This document shows positions 1 to 8,328 of a stretch of DNA of 58,473 nucleotides, one piece after another. Position numbers and translations under genes: made by a program. The notes under the pieces are model-generated. The model searched no databases and was not told where the DNA came from. It saw nothing but the letters and a program-made list of their open reading frames with translations. This DNA is from an uncultured SAR116 cluster alpha proteobacterium (GTDB taxonomy: Bacteria > Pseudomonadota > Alphaproteobacteria > Puniceispirillales > Puniceispirillaceae): NCBI GenBank assembly GCA_902625725.1, contig CACOCY010000012.1, positions 1 through 58,473 on the forward strand. Reading direction: 5' to 3'. How positions within the stretch are numbered: the first letter of the stretch is position 1; each line of letters begins with the position of its first letter.

Positions 1-374
1 CAATAAGTAAAAATAAACGTGATTATTAGCATCCAAACTGACTCTTTCCAGATAGAAGCCAATAAATAAGATGCCCAAGCAATTAGAGATGGTAATATGG
101 AGTATATTAAAATCCACTTATCAGACGACGAATACTGGTTTCGTGAAGCTATTCTACCCCAATGCAAACCACCGAGAAAACTTAAAATAATAGCGGCATA
201 TAAGTGTAAAGCAGGTTTTGCAACATTAACAATTTCCTCACTTGCAAACAAAGTAATTAGAGATAAGCCTAAAAAAGGTAATGCACCCATATAACCTAAA
301 ATATTAGCTACGATTATTATATGTTTTTTATCTTGACTATTGGTGTCTTCATCCATAACCAGTATTCCTGCCAT
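1..374 (-). CDS. DUF3429 family membrane protein (3' end cut by window)
   Basis: Reading the minus strand from an ATG at 374 gives an open frame running off the left edge. It has hydrophobic helices and the signature SFLGGLHWG, which I recognise as DUF3429 (integral membrane proteins of unknown function, common in Proteobacteria). A second in-frame ATG at 356 gives MDEDTNSQ and is an alternative start. No good ribosome site is visible before either. The gene is divergent from argG, with about 127 nt between the starts. A 65-residue plus-strand frame at 97-294 is only its shadow. Family assignment is from motif memory; the function is unknown. Confidence 0.7.
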   Translation of the reverse strand, partial: MAGILVMDEDTNSQDKKHIIIVANILGYMGALPFLGLSLITLFASEEIVNVAKPALHLYAAIILSFLGGLHWGRIASRNQYSSSDKWILIYSILPSLIAWASYLLASIWKESVWMLIITFIFTY

Positions 375-456
375 AATGGTATTTGTAGTTTCTTTCGAAT
401 TTATAACACAAAAAACAAAAACTATATGACCTTAAACTAAAGTCATCTACACGAAT

Positions 457-483
457 TTTGATATTATTAGATTACATATCAAA
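457..483. promoter_or_regulatory. Inverted repeat in the argG leader
   Basis: TTTGATAT (457-464) and ATATCAAA (476-483) form perfect 8-nt arms around an 11-nt spacer, ending 18 nt before the argG start codon. It could be an operator or a weak leader hairpin. It does not look like a canonical ArgR box. The role is inferred. Confidence 0.35.
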
Positions 484-501
484 TAACTTTTTGGAGTAAT
501 A

Positions 502-1731
502 ATGACAAATAAATCTATTAAAAAAGTCGTACTTGCTTATTCTGGCGGTTTAGATACTTCGGTTATTCTAAAATGGTTACAAACGAACTACGACTGCGAG
601 GTTATAACTTTTACTGCCGACATTGGTCAGGGCGAAGATATAACTAAAGTAAAAAACAAGGCAGAGCTGCATGGCGTTAAACAAATCTTTATAGAGGACT
701 TACGTGAAGAATTTGTATCTGAATATGTCTTTCCTATGTTCCGTGCTAATACACTTTATGAGGGTGAATATTTGCTTGGGACCTCTATTGCAAGACCATT
801 AATCGCAAAACGTCAAATTGAGATAGCCCGTGAAGTGGGTGCAAACGCAGTATCTCACGGAGCAACTGGAAAAGGCAATGATCAGGTGAGATTTGAGCTC
901 GGTTATTACGCGTTGCAACCTAACATCAAGGTAATATCACCATGGCGTGAATGGGAACTTAATTCCAGAACCAAGTTAATAAATTACGCAGAAGCAAATC
1001 AAATATCTGTACCCAAGGACAAACGCGGAGAAGCGCCATTCTCTGTTGATTCAAATCTTTTGCATATTTCAGCAGAAGGTAAGGTTCTTGAGAACCCTAA
1101 TATTCCAGCTGAAGAGTATGTATTTAGCAGAACAGTGGACCCCTCAAATGCCCCTGATAAAGCTGAGGAAATTAAAATCGAATTTGCTGCCGGAGACCCA
1201 GTTGCTGTAAACGGTACAAAAATGTCTCCAGCATCACTGCTTACTGTTCTAAACGAATACGGAGGCAAGCACGGAATAGGAAGACTAGACCTAGTGGAAA
1301 ATCGATTTATAGGAATGAAATCGAGAGGAATCTATGAAACACCTGGGGGAACCATTCTACTCAAAGCAAGGAGGGCAATCGAGTCTCTAACGCTAGATAG
1401 AGGTGCGGCTCACTTAAAAGACTCCCTCATGCCAAAATATGCCGAGCTTATATATAATGGTTTCTGGTTTTCACCTGAAAGGGAAATGCTACAGGCTGCA
1501 ATAGACCATAGTCAAGCGTTAGTTAATGGAGAGGTCAGATTAAAGCTCTATAAGGGTAATATAATTATGATTGGACGTAACTCTCCAAATTCACTTTATT
1601 CTGAGGACCTTGTGACTTTTGAAGAAGGAACTACAGACTTCAATCATAGCGATGCCGAGGGTTTTATTAAATTAAATGCTCTTCGATTGCGGATTGCAGA
1701 AATGGTGCGACAGAAAAATAAAATTGGTTAA
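502..1731 (+). CDS. argG: Argininosuccinate synthase
   Basis: This cytosolic enzyme joins citrulline and aspartate using ATP to make argininosuccinate, the penultimate step of arginine synthesis. The N-terminal PP-loop AYSGGLDTS (residues 12-20) binds ATP, and [15 protein letters not shown] is the second family signature. At 409 residues it is full length. The start is supported by GGAG about 8 nt upstream (TTTTGGAGTAATA-ATG). It stands alone: argH is not adjacent, and the next gene is convergent only 9 nt beyond the stop. Assignment is secure. Confidence 0.97.
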   Translation: MTNKSIKKVVLAYSGGLDTSVILKWLQTNYDCEVITFTADIGQGEDITKVKNKAELHGVKQIFIEDLREEFVSEYVFPMFRANTLYEGEYLLGTSIARPLIAKRQIEIAREVGANAVSHGATGKGNDQVRFELGYYALQPNIKVISPWREWELNSRTKLINYAEANQISVPKDKRGEAPFSVDSNLLHISAEGKVLENPNIPAEEYVFSRTVDPSNAPDKAEEIKIEFAAGDPVAVNGTKMSPASLLTVLNEYGGKHGIGRLDLVENRFIGMKSRGIYETPGGTILLKARRAIESLTLDRGAAHLKDSLMPKYAELIYNGFWFSPEREMLQAAIDHSQALVNGEVRLKLYKGNIIMIGRNSPNSLYSEDLVTFEEGTTDFNHSDAEGFIKLNALRLRIAEMVRQKNKIG

Positions 1732-1740
1732 CGCCATTAA

Positions 1741-1965
1741 CTATTTATTTATGCAAACTTTACCAATAGTACCATCACTGTTTGCTTCTTTGAAATATAC
1801 TTTTTGTCTGAGCGTTATAGAATAACCACTGTCATGCAACCCCCCGACACATTCTACAGAAACTATGTGGTAAACATTCAAATTATTTGAATGGTCTTTA
1901 TATAGTCTTACCTCTTCTGTTTGACTAATTAAAAATAATACTCCAACCAAAACCATCATTGCCAT
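1741..1965 (-). CDS. Small exported or membrane-anchored protein, unknown
   Basis: This 74-residue frame starts with a short hydrophobic segment (MAMMVLVGVLFLIS), followed by a polar region with two cysteines (CVGG and the near-C-terminal CINK). It is preceded by AAAGGA with a 7-nt spacer, so it looks translated. I recognise no family. The N-terminus suggests a signal peptide or single anchor, with the rest in the periplasm. It ends 9 nt from the argG stop in convergent orientation. It may be lineage-specific. Confidence 0.5.
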   Translation of the reverse strand: MAMMVLVGVLFLISQTEEVRLYKDHSNNLNVYHIVSVECVGGLHDSGYSITLRQKVYFKEANSDGTIGKVCINK

Positions 1966-2048
1966 CGTCTAATCCTTTAACAAAACTGAAAACTTTTTAT
2001 TTAACATAATCAAGATAAATTTGACTAAATAATGACCGGATGTTGTTG

Positions 2049-2077
2049 AAAAAGCACATCTCTTTGAAATGTGCTTC
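2049..2077 (-). terminator. Rho-independent terminator after sodB
   Basis: AAGCACAT (2052-2059) pairs with ATGTGCTT (2069-2076) across a 9-nt loop. Read on the minus strand, the stem ends in a run of five T. It lies 27 nt past the sodB stop codon. Confidence 0.7.
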
Positions 2078-2103
2078 TAAATTAATATGAAAATAATTTC
2101 ACT

Positions 2104-2703
2104 TTACAATCGACTCGCAACGTTCTCCCAATTGACTAAATTTTCCAAAAAATTGGATAGGTATGCAGGCCGTTTGTTTCGGAAATCAATGTAATAAGAG
2201 TGTTCCCAAACATCACAACCCAATAATGCTGTCTGTCCAAAACAAAGCGGGTTAACGCCATTTTCAGTCTTTGTGACTTTCAAACCACCGTCTGATTCTT
2301 TAACAAGCCAGCACCAACCAGAACCAAATTGACTAGCGCCTGCAGTGCTAAATTCTTCCTTAAAAGCATCCACGCTGCCAAAATTTTCGTTGATTAAAGT
2401 TTCTAACTCAGACGGGATGCCATGCTTTGAAGGACCAATCATTTCCCAGAATTGCATATGGTTCCAATGTTGTGAAGCGTTATTAAAAATACCGGTTTGT
2501 GCAACCGCATCAGCAGTGTAGGTGCCTTTGATAATAGTTTCAAGCGCCTCTCCTTCCCATTTCGTTCCAGCAATCAACTTATTTCCGTTATCTACATATG
2601 CCTTATGATGCAAATCATGATGATATTCAAGAGTCTCCACACTCATACCATGTTGAGCCAACGCATCATGTGCATAGGGAAGATCGGGAAGTTCAAAAGC
2701 CAT
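2104..2703 (-). CDS. sodB: Superoxide dismutase, iron type
   Basis: This enzyme dismutates superoxide to oxygen and hydrogen peroxide in the cytosol. It is a 199-residue Fe/Mn SOD. Apparent metal ligands are H28 (EYHHD), H82 (SQHWNH), D164 and H168 (DVWEH). Q78 in SQHWNH is the position that marks the iron subgroup; manganese enzymes have glycine there. A frame four codons longer exists (start at 2715), but its first codons contain GGAG spaced correctly for the ATG at 2703, and MAFELPDLPY is the conserved N-terminus, so 2703 is chosen. A terminator follows, so it is probably monocistronic. It is divergent from the carbonic anhydrase gene. Confidence 0.95.
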   Translation of the reverse strand: MAFELPDLPYAHDALAQHGMSVETLEYHHDLHHKAYVDNGNKLIAGTKWEGEALETIIKGTYTADAVAQTGIFNNASQHWNHMQFWEMIGPSKHGIPSELETLINENFGSVDAFKEEFSTAGASQFGSGWCWLVKESDGGLKVTKTENGVNPLCFGQTALLGCDVWEHSYYIDFRNKRPAYLSNFLENLVNWENVASRL

Positions 2704-2873
2704 TTTACTCTCCATAAATTAATTATTGATAGTCATTATCTAGGCCAATATAAGTTAAAAGCCAAACCATCTTATAAAATAAATTTTATTCTATAGAATT
2801 TTCTCATCTTGCATATTATTTTTATATTTAAAAGATAAACTAAAAAACATTACACCTTAAGGGACCTCGTCCG

Positions 2874-3473
2874 ATGATATCTGTTCACAATTCTTTCCAA
2901 AACCATGAGTTTATAGAAACATTTTTAGGGCTTACACCAAAAATTGATGAAAATGCATTTATAGCAAAATCGGCAGCAATAATTGGGGCTGTTGAAATTG
3001 GAGAAGATTGCTCAATTTGGCACCACACCACGATCAGAGGAGATGCAAATTACATAAAAATTGGAAAGGGAACGAATATACAGGATAATTCTGTTGTTCA
3101 TATCGATTCTGCTCAATTTCCTACTATTATAGGAGATTATGTTACCATAGGGCATTCTGCAATCATTCATGCGTGTACTCTTGAAACACATAGTTTTATT
3201 GGAATGGGTTCGATCATTATGGATGGTTCAGTTGTCAGCAGCTATTCAATGGTTGCAGCTGGTGCTTTAGTCACCCCTGGAAAGATGATACCCCGAGGAG
3301 AACTGTGGGCCGGTTCACCAGCTAAAAAAATGAGGAATTTAACCACAAAAGAACTCAAAATGATCGAAATCTCTGCACATCGCTATATTGAGGTAGGAAA
3401 AGCCGCTAAATTAGGGGCGAAAGTTGGTCCATTTTCTCATTTTTCAACAAAGCAAATTCCTGAAAAACGGTGA
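2874..3473 (+). CDS. Gamma-class carbonic anhydrase / hexapeptide acyltransferase-fold protein
   Basis: This 199-residue protein has the left-handed beta-helix hexapeptide pattern (for example IGAVEIGEDCSIW, IGKGTNIQDNSVVH). The spaced motifs TIRGDANYIKIG, NSVVHID and VTIGHSAIIH supply the metal-binding histidines of the gamma-carbonic anhydrase family (YrdA/PaaY/CaiE-like). It probably hydrates CO2 or hydrolyses a thioester; the exact substrate cannot be read from sequence. The N-terminus is about 20 residues longer than usual. The start has a GGGA-like site 9 nt upstream. A TSUP permease gene is convergent downstream. Confidence 0.85.
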   Translation: MISVHNSFQNHEFIETFLGLTPKIDENAFIAKSAAIIGAVEIGEDCSIWHHTTIRGDANYIKIGKGTNIQDNSVVHIDSAQFPTIIGDYVTIGHSAIIHACTLETHSFIGMGSIIMDGSVVSSYSMVAAGALVTPGKMIPRGELWAGSPAKKMRNLTTKELKMIEISAHRYIEVGKAAKLGAKVGPFSHFSTKQIPEKR

Positions 3474-3505
3474 ATATTATTTCGCTAAGCTTTCAAACAT
3501 TTTGA

Positions 3506-4351
3506 TTATGAATAAAATCCAAAACCACCTGCTTTTAAGCCTGAATAGGCAATGCGAAACCCAACTATAGACAAAACTGTTCCAAATATCTTACGAAGCT
3601 TATCGCGGTTCATTTTATCTGCCGTTTTTGCACCTACTACCGCCATAAAAAAAGAAGTTGTTGCAAGACACAATGCCCCCGGTAGCCAAACATAGCCAAA
3701 TGAATAAGTGGGTCTTCCAGGCATATCAGCACCCATTATTGCAAAACTTGTCATACCAGGGATAGCAATTAAAAGGCCCATAAGAGCAGCTGTTCCTACT
3801 GCCTTATGCATGGTCCAGCCAAAAGCTATTAGTGCAGGCACCATCAATGAACCACCGCCAATTCCAACCAATGATGAGATCAACCCCACTATTACTCCAA
3901 TACATGCCCGGAAAAAGGTATTTGGCAAACCATTATGTATTACAATAATTCGAATGAGGAAAATGACCCCAAAAATGATGCACAAAAAGCCAAACAAAAT
4001 TTTTAATGAAGAATTATCCAAAAAGCGAGCAATAATTGCGCCAGAAAAACCTCCAATTATTGCATACAAAGCGAATTTTCGTATAACAAAAAAATCCACG
4101 TTTCCTAGAAACATGTGTGTCCTTGCAGATAAAAATGATGTTGGAATGATGACAGCCAAGGATGTTGCAATAGCAGAATGCATGGCGGTTAATACCTCCG
4201 GCTGAGTTTTAGTCAGAATAAATGCAGTAAATGGAACCATAATAATACCGCCCCCGACCCCTAACAGACCGGCAACAAAACCCGAAAATATGCCTGTGAT
4301 TAGCAGAATGACTATAATACCAAGTGTCTCACCAAGAAATAAATCAAGCAT
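3506..4351 (-). CDS. TSUP (TauE/SafE) family permease
   Basis: This 281-residue polytopic inner-membrane protein has the two-fold repeat typical of TauE/SafE (DUF81) proteins: GFVAGLLGVGGGIIMVPF near the N-terminus and GLISSLVGIGGGSLMVPA in the second half. The family moves small anions such as sulfite, sulfonates or organic acids; the substrate is not evident. It is transcribed alone. A 13-nt direct repeat lies in its upstream region. A second, shorter TSUP gene occurs at 41.5 kb. Confidence 0.88.
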   Translation of the reverse strand: MLDLFLGETLGIIVILLITGIFSGFVAGLLGVGGGIIMVPFTAFILTKTQPEVLTAMHSAIATSLAVIIPTSFLSARTHMFLGNVDFFVIRKFALYAIIGGFSGAIIARFLDNSSLKILFGFLCIIFGVIFLIRIIVIHNGLPNTFFRACIGVIVGLISSLVGIGGGSLMVPALIAFGWTMHKAVGTAALMGLLIAIPGMTSFAIMGADMPGRPTYSFGYVWLPGALCLATTSFFMAVVGAKTADKMNRDKLRKIFGTVLSIVGFRIAYSGLKAGGFGFYS

Positions 4352-4372
4352 TTTACTCCCTAATTAAAAAAG

Positions 4373-4438
4373 ATTATCTTTAATTAAATTTTTTTATGAT
4401 GTTCATAGATTATCATATTTAGACAATTATCTTTAATT
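4373..4438. repeat. 13-nt direct repeat upstream of the TSUP gene
   Basis: ATTATCTTTAATT occurs at 4373-4385 and again at 4426-4438, 53 nt apart (about five helical turns). Both lie in the short region before the permease start. Possible operator pair, but the sequence is very AT-rich, so chance is a real alternative. Confidence 0.3.
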
Positions 4439-4472
4439 TCTATTCTTAAGAAATATTCACCAAACCTTGCTG

Positions 4473-5336
4473 TTAGCGTAGTAAACGGATAAGTGATGAA
4501 GTATCATTTTTGCCATATCCTATGTTTGACAAACGGGCATAAAATTGAGCTATCAGCGCTGTTATTGGCAATTCTGATCCATTTTCTTTCGCTTCTTCTA
4601 TGCATATCCTGAGGTCTTTACGCATCCAATCTACTGCAAAGCCAAAATCAAATGTGTCATCTAACATAGTGTTTCCACGATTTTCCAATTGCCATGATTG
4701 TGCAGCGCCACCTGAAATTACGTCAAGAGCACGCTCCATATCAAGTCCTGCCTTTTGACCAAAATTCAGAGCCTCCGACAAACCTTGCACTAACCCTGCA
4801 ATACATATTTGGTTCACCATTTTCGTAAGCTGTCCTGACCCAGATGACCCCATTAGAGTAATTTTTGTGCCATAGCAACTCATAAAACAACTCGCCCTCT
4901 CAAACATTCTCTCACTACCACCGCACATGATTGTAAGTTTTCCATTTTCAGCACCCACCTGCCCTCCAGATACTGGGGCGTCCATAAATCCGATTTGTCT
5001 GCTTTTTGCATCTTCTGACATAACACGTGCAATAGCAGCTGAGGTCGTTGTATGATCAACAAATAAACTACCAGGCTTCATTGTTTTAAATGCACCATGA
5101 TTTGAAACCGTAATTGCTTTTAGATCTGAGTCATCACCCACGCACGCGAAAACGATATCTGCATTTTTTGCAGCTTCAGCTGGAGAATCAGCTATTTTTG
5201 CTCTTAACTTTGTTGAAAATTGTTCAGCCTTAGCTCGGGTTCTATTATAAACCACAACGTCATTTCCCTTATCAACTAAATGACGCGCCATTGGAAAGCC
5301 CATCACCCCTAAACCTAGAAAAGCCAATTTTGCCAT
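4473..5336 (-). CDS. NAD(P)-dependent beta-hydroxyacid dehydrogenase (3-hydroxyisobutyrate dehydrogenase family)
   Basis: This 287-residue protein has the N-terminal Rossmann motif GLGVMG, the substrate-site signature DAPVSGGQVGAENG near residue 120, and the catalytic-lysine helix TKMVNQ near residue 170. The family reversibly oxidises or reduces short beta-hydroxyacids and semialdehydes (3-hydroxyisobutyrate, tartronate semialdehyde, succinic semialdehyde). The exact substrate is not decidable. It is divergent from hpt, with a palindrome between them. Two more family members occur near 29-31 kb. Confidence 0.85.
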   Translation of the reverse strand: MAKLAFLGLGVMGFPMARHLVDKGNDVVVYNRTRAKAEQFSTKLRAKIADSPAEAAKNADIVFACVGDDSDLKAITVSNHGAFKTMKPGSLFVDHTTTSAAIARVMSEDAKSRQIGFMDAPVSGGQVGAENGKLTIMCGGSERMFERASCFMSCYGTKITLMGSSGSGQLTKMVNQICIAGLVQGLSEALNFGQKAGLDMERALDVISGGAAQSWQLENRGNTMLDDTFDFGFAVDWMRKDLRICIEEAKENGSELPITALIAQFYARLSNIGYGKNDTSSLIRLLR

Positions 5337-5375
5337 TTTTATCTCATTAATTAGTTAAATATTTTGTCAATTTAA

Positions 5376-5399
5376 TATCACTTTTTTATAAAAGTGATA
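5376..5399. promoter_or_regulatory. Palindrome between the divergent reductase gene and hpt
   Basis: TATCACTTTT (5376-5385) and AAAAGTGATA (5390-5399) are perfect 10-nt arms around TTAT. The genes on both sides point away, so it is not placed to be a terminator. An operator or cruciform in the shared promoter is more likely. No cognate regulator is visible. Confidence 0.5.
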
Positions 5400-5508
5400 A
5401 TATTAATTTAGAGCAAAAATTTTCCCGTCTGAAATTGTTCTCACTGGTTTTTACTCTAAAAACACGTTAGCATATTTATACTATCAAAATTGAAATAAGA
5501 ATAATTTA

Positions 5509-6051
5509 ATGGCAGTACTTGTAACAGGCGAAAAACTCGAAATCTTGATAACCGAAGCAGAAATAGCCTCGCGTGTAAATAAATTATCTGAGCAAATTAG
5601 CAAAGCTTATAAGCAAACAAACCAACTTGTTGTTATTGGTCTGTTGAGAGGTTCTTTTGTATTTATTGCAGATTTAGTAAGGTGCCTTGATTTACCAGTA
5701 GAGGTTGATTTTATGACTGTGTCAAGCTATGGCAATAAGATGAGGTCATCAGGACAATTACGAATAATTAAAGATGTCGAAACAGATTTAAAAAACAGAG
5801 ATGTTCTTATTATTGAGGACATAATCGATACTGGACACACTCTGTCACAAGTTGTAAGTCTGCTCGAAACGAGAAAACCGGGGTCCCTACGTATCTGCAC
5901 TTTATTAAACAAGCCATCTCGCCGAGAGGTGGATGTGAATGTTGATTGGGTTGGGTTCGATATACCGGACGAATTTGTAATTGGATATGGTATAGATTAC
6001 GCGCAGCAAGGCCGAAACCTTCAGCATATTGCAGTTGTAAAAAATACCTAA
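5509..6051 (+). CDS. hpt: Hypoxanthine phosphoribosyltransferase
   Basis: This enzyme salvages hypoxanthine (and probably guanine) with PRPP to make IMP or GMP. It is a 180-residue, type I PRTase. The PRPP loop is VLIIEDIIDTGHTL (about residues 104-117), the flexible-loop motif is FMTVSSYG, and the C-terminal purine-site segment is VDWVGFDIPDEFVIGYG. Length and motifs are normal for bacterial Hpt. No strong ribosome site is visible before the start. The next gene, acuI, is convergent. Confidence 0.93.
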   Translation: MAVLVTGEKLEILITEAEIASRVNKLSEQISKAYKQTNQLVVIGLLRGSFVFIADLVRCLDLPVEVDFMTVSSYGNKMRSSGQLRIIKDVETDLKNRDVLIIEDIIDTGHTLSQVVSLLETRKPGSLRICTLLNKPSRREVDVNVDWVGFDIPDEFVIGYGIDYAQQGRNLQHIAVVKNT

Positions 6052-6084
6052 ATTCAAAATGGCAGATTTGCAAAAGCTTGCTTA

Positions 6085-7083
6085 TCAGGCGTCCTTCACG
6101 TTCACAACCAATCTCCCAAATGTATTGCCAGCTAAAATATCTTTTCCCGCTTGAATAACCTCTGATAACATAATTTCACTACCAATCAAATCTAGCATAT
6201 CTGAGGGTAAATCAGACGACAAACGCTGCCAGGCACGAATGCGTTTTGATGTTTCCTTGCTAGCAGAGTCAATTCCTATTAATTTTATACCCCTAAGTAG
6301 AAAGGGAATTACACTGGTAGGTAAAGTAGAGTCTCCAGCATTACCGATTGCAGCAACAGCCGTATCACTCTTCATTTGAGCTAAAATTCGAGCGAGCATA
6401 ACACCACCAACAGTGTCGATACAACCTCCCCACACAGCAGATTCCAATGCTTTGTTCAATGGTTGTGATAACGGTTCCCTTTCAATAACATTGGCCGCTC
6501 CTAATTGATTTAGAAAAGTTGTGTTTTCACTAACATTCCCTGTAACACAAGTAACTTCATAACCAAGAGAAGCTAAAATAGCAACTGCAATAGAACCAAC
6601 GCCACCTGTGGACCCTGTAACTAAAATAGGGCCTGAATCTGGCCTCATTCCGTTATCCTCTAATTCAATAATACCCAGCATGGCGCTAAGTCCCGCTGTA
6701 CCTATAATCATAGAATTCTTTAAGGACATCGACTTTGGCAAGGGTACCAACCAGTCTCCTCTCACCTTAGCTTTTTGGCTATAACCGCCGAACCAAATCT
6801 CTCCAACACGCCAACCAGTATTTATCACTTCATCTCCAGGCTTAAAACGAGAATCCTCACTTTCTAGCACAATGCCAGAAAAATCTATTCCTGGAATGTG
6901 CGGATATTCGCGGACCAATTTGCCTTTTCCACTAAGACATAAACCATCTTTAAAATTTACATCGGAATAATGAACTTCAATTATAACGTTCCCTTCTACA
7001 GGTAATTGAGAGTCTTCAACATCCGAAAGTTGTGCATATATTCTCCCATCATCTGTTTCATTTACAATAATTGCTTTAAACAT
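6085..7083 (-). CDS. acuI: Acrylyl-CoA reductase (NADPH), YhdH/AcuI family
   Basis: This 332-residue MDR-superfamily oxidoreductase has no structural zinc cysteines. Its features match AcuI/YhdH: an N-terminal FKAIIVNE, a VNFKDGLC segment, HIPGIDFSG, and the nucleotide loop VTGSTGGVGSIA. AcuI reduces toxic acrylyl-CoA to propionyl-CoA, a step in marine DMSP and 3-hydroxypropionate metabolism. The frame extends 18 codons upstream to 7137, but AGAGGAAAA sits correctly before the ATG at 7083 and the conserved N-terminus begins there. No DMSP lyase gene is nearby. Family call is firm; the substrate is inferred from family. Confidence 0.88.
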   Translation of the reverse strand: MFKAIIVNETDDGRIYAQLSDVEDSQLPVEGNVIIEVHYSDVNFKDGLCLSGKGKLVREYPHIPGIDFSGIVLESEDSRFKPGDEVINTGWRVGEIWFGGYSQKAKVRGDWLVPLPKSMSLKNSMIIGTAGLSAMLGIIELEDNGMRPDSGPILVTGSTGGVGSIAVAILASLGYEVTCVTGNVSENTTFLNQLGAANVIEREPLSQPLNKALESAVWGGCIDTVGGVMLARILAQMKSDTAVAAIGNAGDSTLPTSVIPFLLRGIKLIGIDSASKETSKRIRAWQRLSSDLPSDMLDLIGSEIMLSEVIQAGKDILAGNTFGRLVVNVKDA

Positions 7084-7212
7084 AGGCAGTTTTCCTCTAT
7101 AAATTTCCTCAACGAATAAAAAGAAATATAATTTCAAGATAGCAAATCAAGCAATAGATAAATCAGCAATACGTCTTATTTTCTAGCTTTTGTAAAAATA
7201 TGGGGTAATCCG

Positions 7213-7614
7213 ATGATTAAAGAGGTAGCACCTCCAATTGCTTATCAAAAATTAAAAGAAATTAAAGAGTCGATATTAATTGACTGCCGGACTGAAAAAG
7301 AGTGGAACAGAACAGGTACTCCTGATTTATCACAAATAGATAAATCAGTTTTGAAAATTGAACTAGTCCGTCAAGACCAGTCAATTAATTTAAATTTTAC
7401 AGAGCAAGTAGAAGCATATGCTTCGTATGAAACCCCTCTATTTATAATTTGTAAGTCTGGGGCACGTTCTGCTGCTGCCTGTCAAATACTTCTAAAAGCT
7501 GGGTTTAATGATGTTACAAACGTAGCTGAAGGTTTTGAAGGACATTCGCACTACAATGATAGGTCAGAAAATTTTGACGGTTGGCAATCTCACTCACTGC
7601 CATGGCAAAAATAG
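7213..7614 (+). CDS. Rhodanese-like sulfurtransferase
   Basis: This 133-residue single-domain rhodanese has the active loop CKSGARS with the catalytic cysteine at C80, the CH2A-type segment LIDCRTEKEW (about residues 22-31), and VAEGFEGH near the C-terminus. It would carry persulfide sulfur in the cytosol; the acceptor is unknown. The C-terminus (GWQSHSLPW) matches the stand-alone proteobacterial rhodaneses. It is followed by a TPR protein gene on the same strand about 100 nt away. Confidence 0.87.
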   Translation: MIKEVAPPIAYQKLKEIKESILIDCRTEKEWNRTGTPDLSQIDKSVLKIELVRQDQSINLNFTEQVEAYASYETPLFIICKSGARSAAACQILLKAGFNDVTNVAEGFEGHSHYNDRSENFDGWQSHSLPWQK

Positions 7615-7718
7615 AAAGCTGCTAATTGGAACCGACAAATTAAAGACTAATCGTTATTGAAATAAGAAATACCTTTCTTGATGTTGTTTTTATAAAATTT
7701 TATCTCATTTTAATAGTA

Positions 7719-8318
7719 ATGAGATATTTCATCCAAAATATTTATTCGATAAATTTAAAATATTGGCGTCAACTCAGTTTTTGCCTTATGACGCTACTTT
7801 ATTTTGGTTGCACCTTCGCTCATGCAGACCAGCGGAGTCCGGAATTAGAAAAATTATTTTCTGATTTAAGATCCGCAAAGTCACAAAAAGATGGTGAAAA
7901 AATCTCAAATAAAATATGGCAAATATGGACCACTCATAGTTCTGACTCAACATTAAGTAAACAGATGCAAATGGGTATTGAATTAATGCAATCCGGCCAA
8001 TTAAGCGCCGCTAACTCTGTATTTACTTATGTTATAAGTCAAGACAATGAATTTGCAGAAGCTTGGAATAAAAGAGCTACAGTATTATTCTTTATGGGTG
8101 AATTTGAAAAAGCCAAACTTGATATTGTAAAGACACTATTACTAGAGCAAAATCATTTTGGCGCTCTGGCTGGTCTTGGGATGGTAGAAATTCATCTTGG
8201 TAATCCGAAGGCAGCGCTTATTGCATACAGACGCGCTGCTTCCATAAACCCGCATTTAAAGGACGTTAAGAGAGCTATTATGAGGCTTGAGGAAGAGTTA
8301 AAAGGTTTTCCCACCTAG
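7719..8318 (+). CDS. Secreted TPR-repeat protein
   Basis: This 199-residue protein has a long N-terminal hydrophobic stretch (about residues 18-36, ending CTFAHA) that looks like a signal peptide. A cysteine at about residue 31 could be a lipobox, though it is not ideal. TPR-like helices follow, with GELMQ/SGQLSAANS, AEAWNKRATVLFFMGEFEKA and ALAGLGMVEIHLGNPKAA. The role is probably periplasmic protein interaction. A second ATG at about residue 23 is an alternative start. It is convergent with pyk, with only 10 nt between the stops. Confidence 0.7.
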   Translation: MRYFIQNIYSINLKYWRQLSFCLMTLLYFGCTFAHADQRSPELEKLFSDLRSAKSQKDGEKISNKIWQIWTTHSSDSTLSKQMQMGIELMQSGQLSAANSVFTYVISQDNEFAEAWNKRATVLFFMGEFEKAKLDIVKTLLLEQNHFGALAGLGMVEIHLGNPKAALIAYRRAASINPHLKDVKRAIMRLEEELKGFPT

Positions 8319-8328
8319 TCCAAAATTA

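Noticed and set aside
97-294. Plus-strand 65-residue frame
   Set aside because: It is the shadow of the minus-strand DUF3429 gene, which has recognisable motifs on the same bases.
5376-5399. Terminator
   Set aside because: Both flanking genes start here and point away, so no transcript would end at this site.
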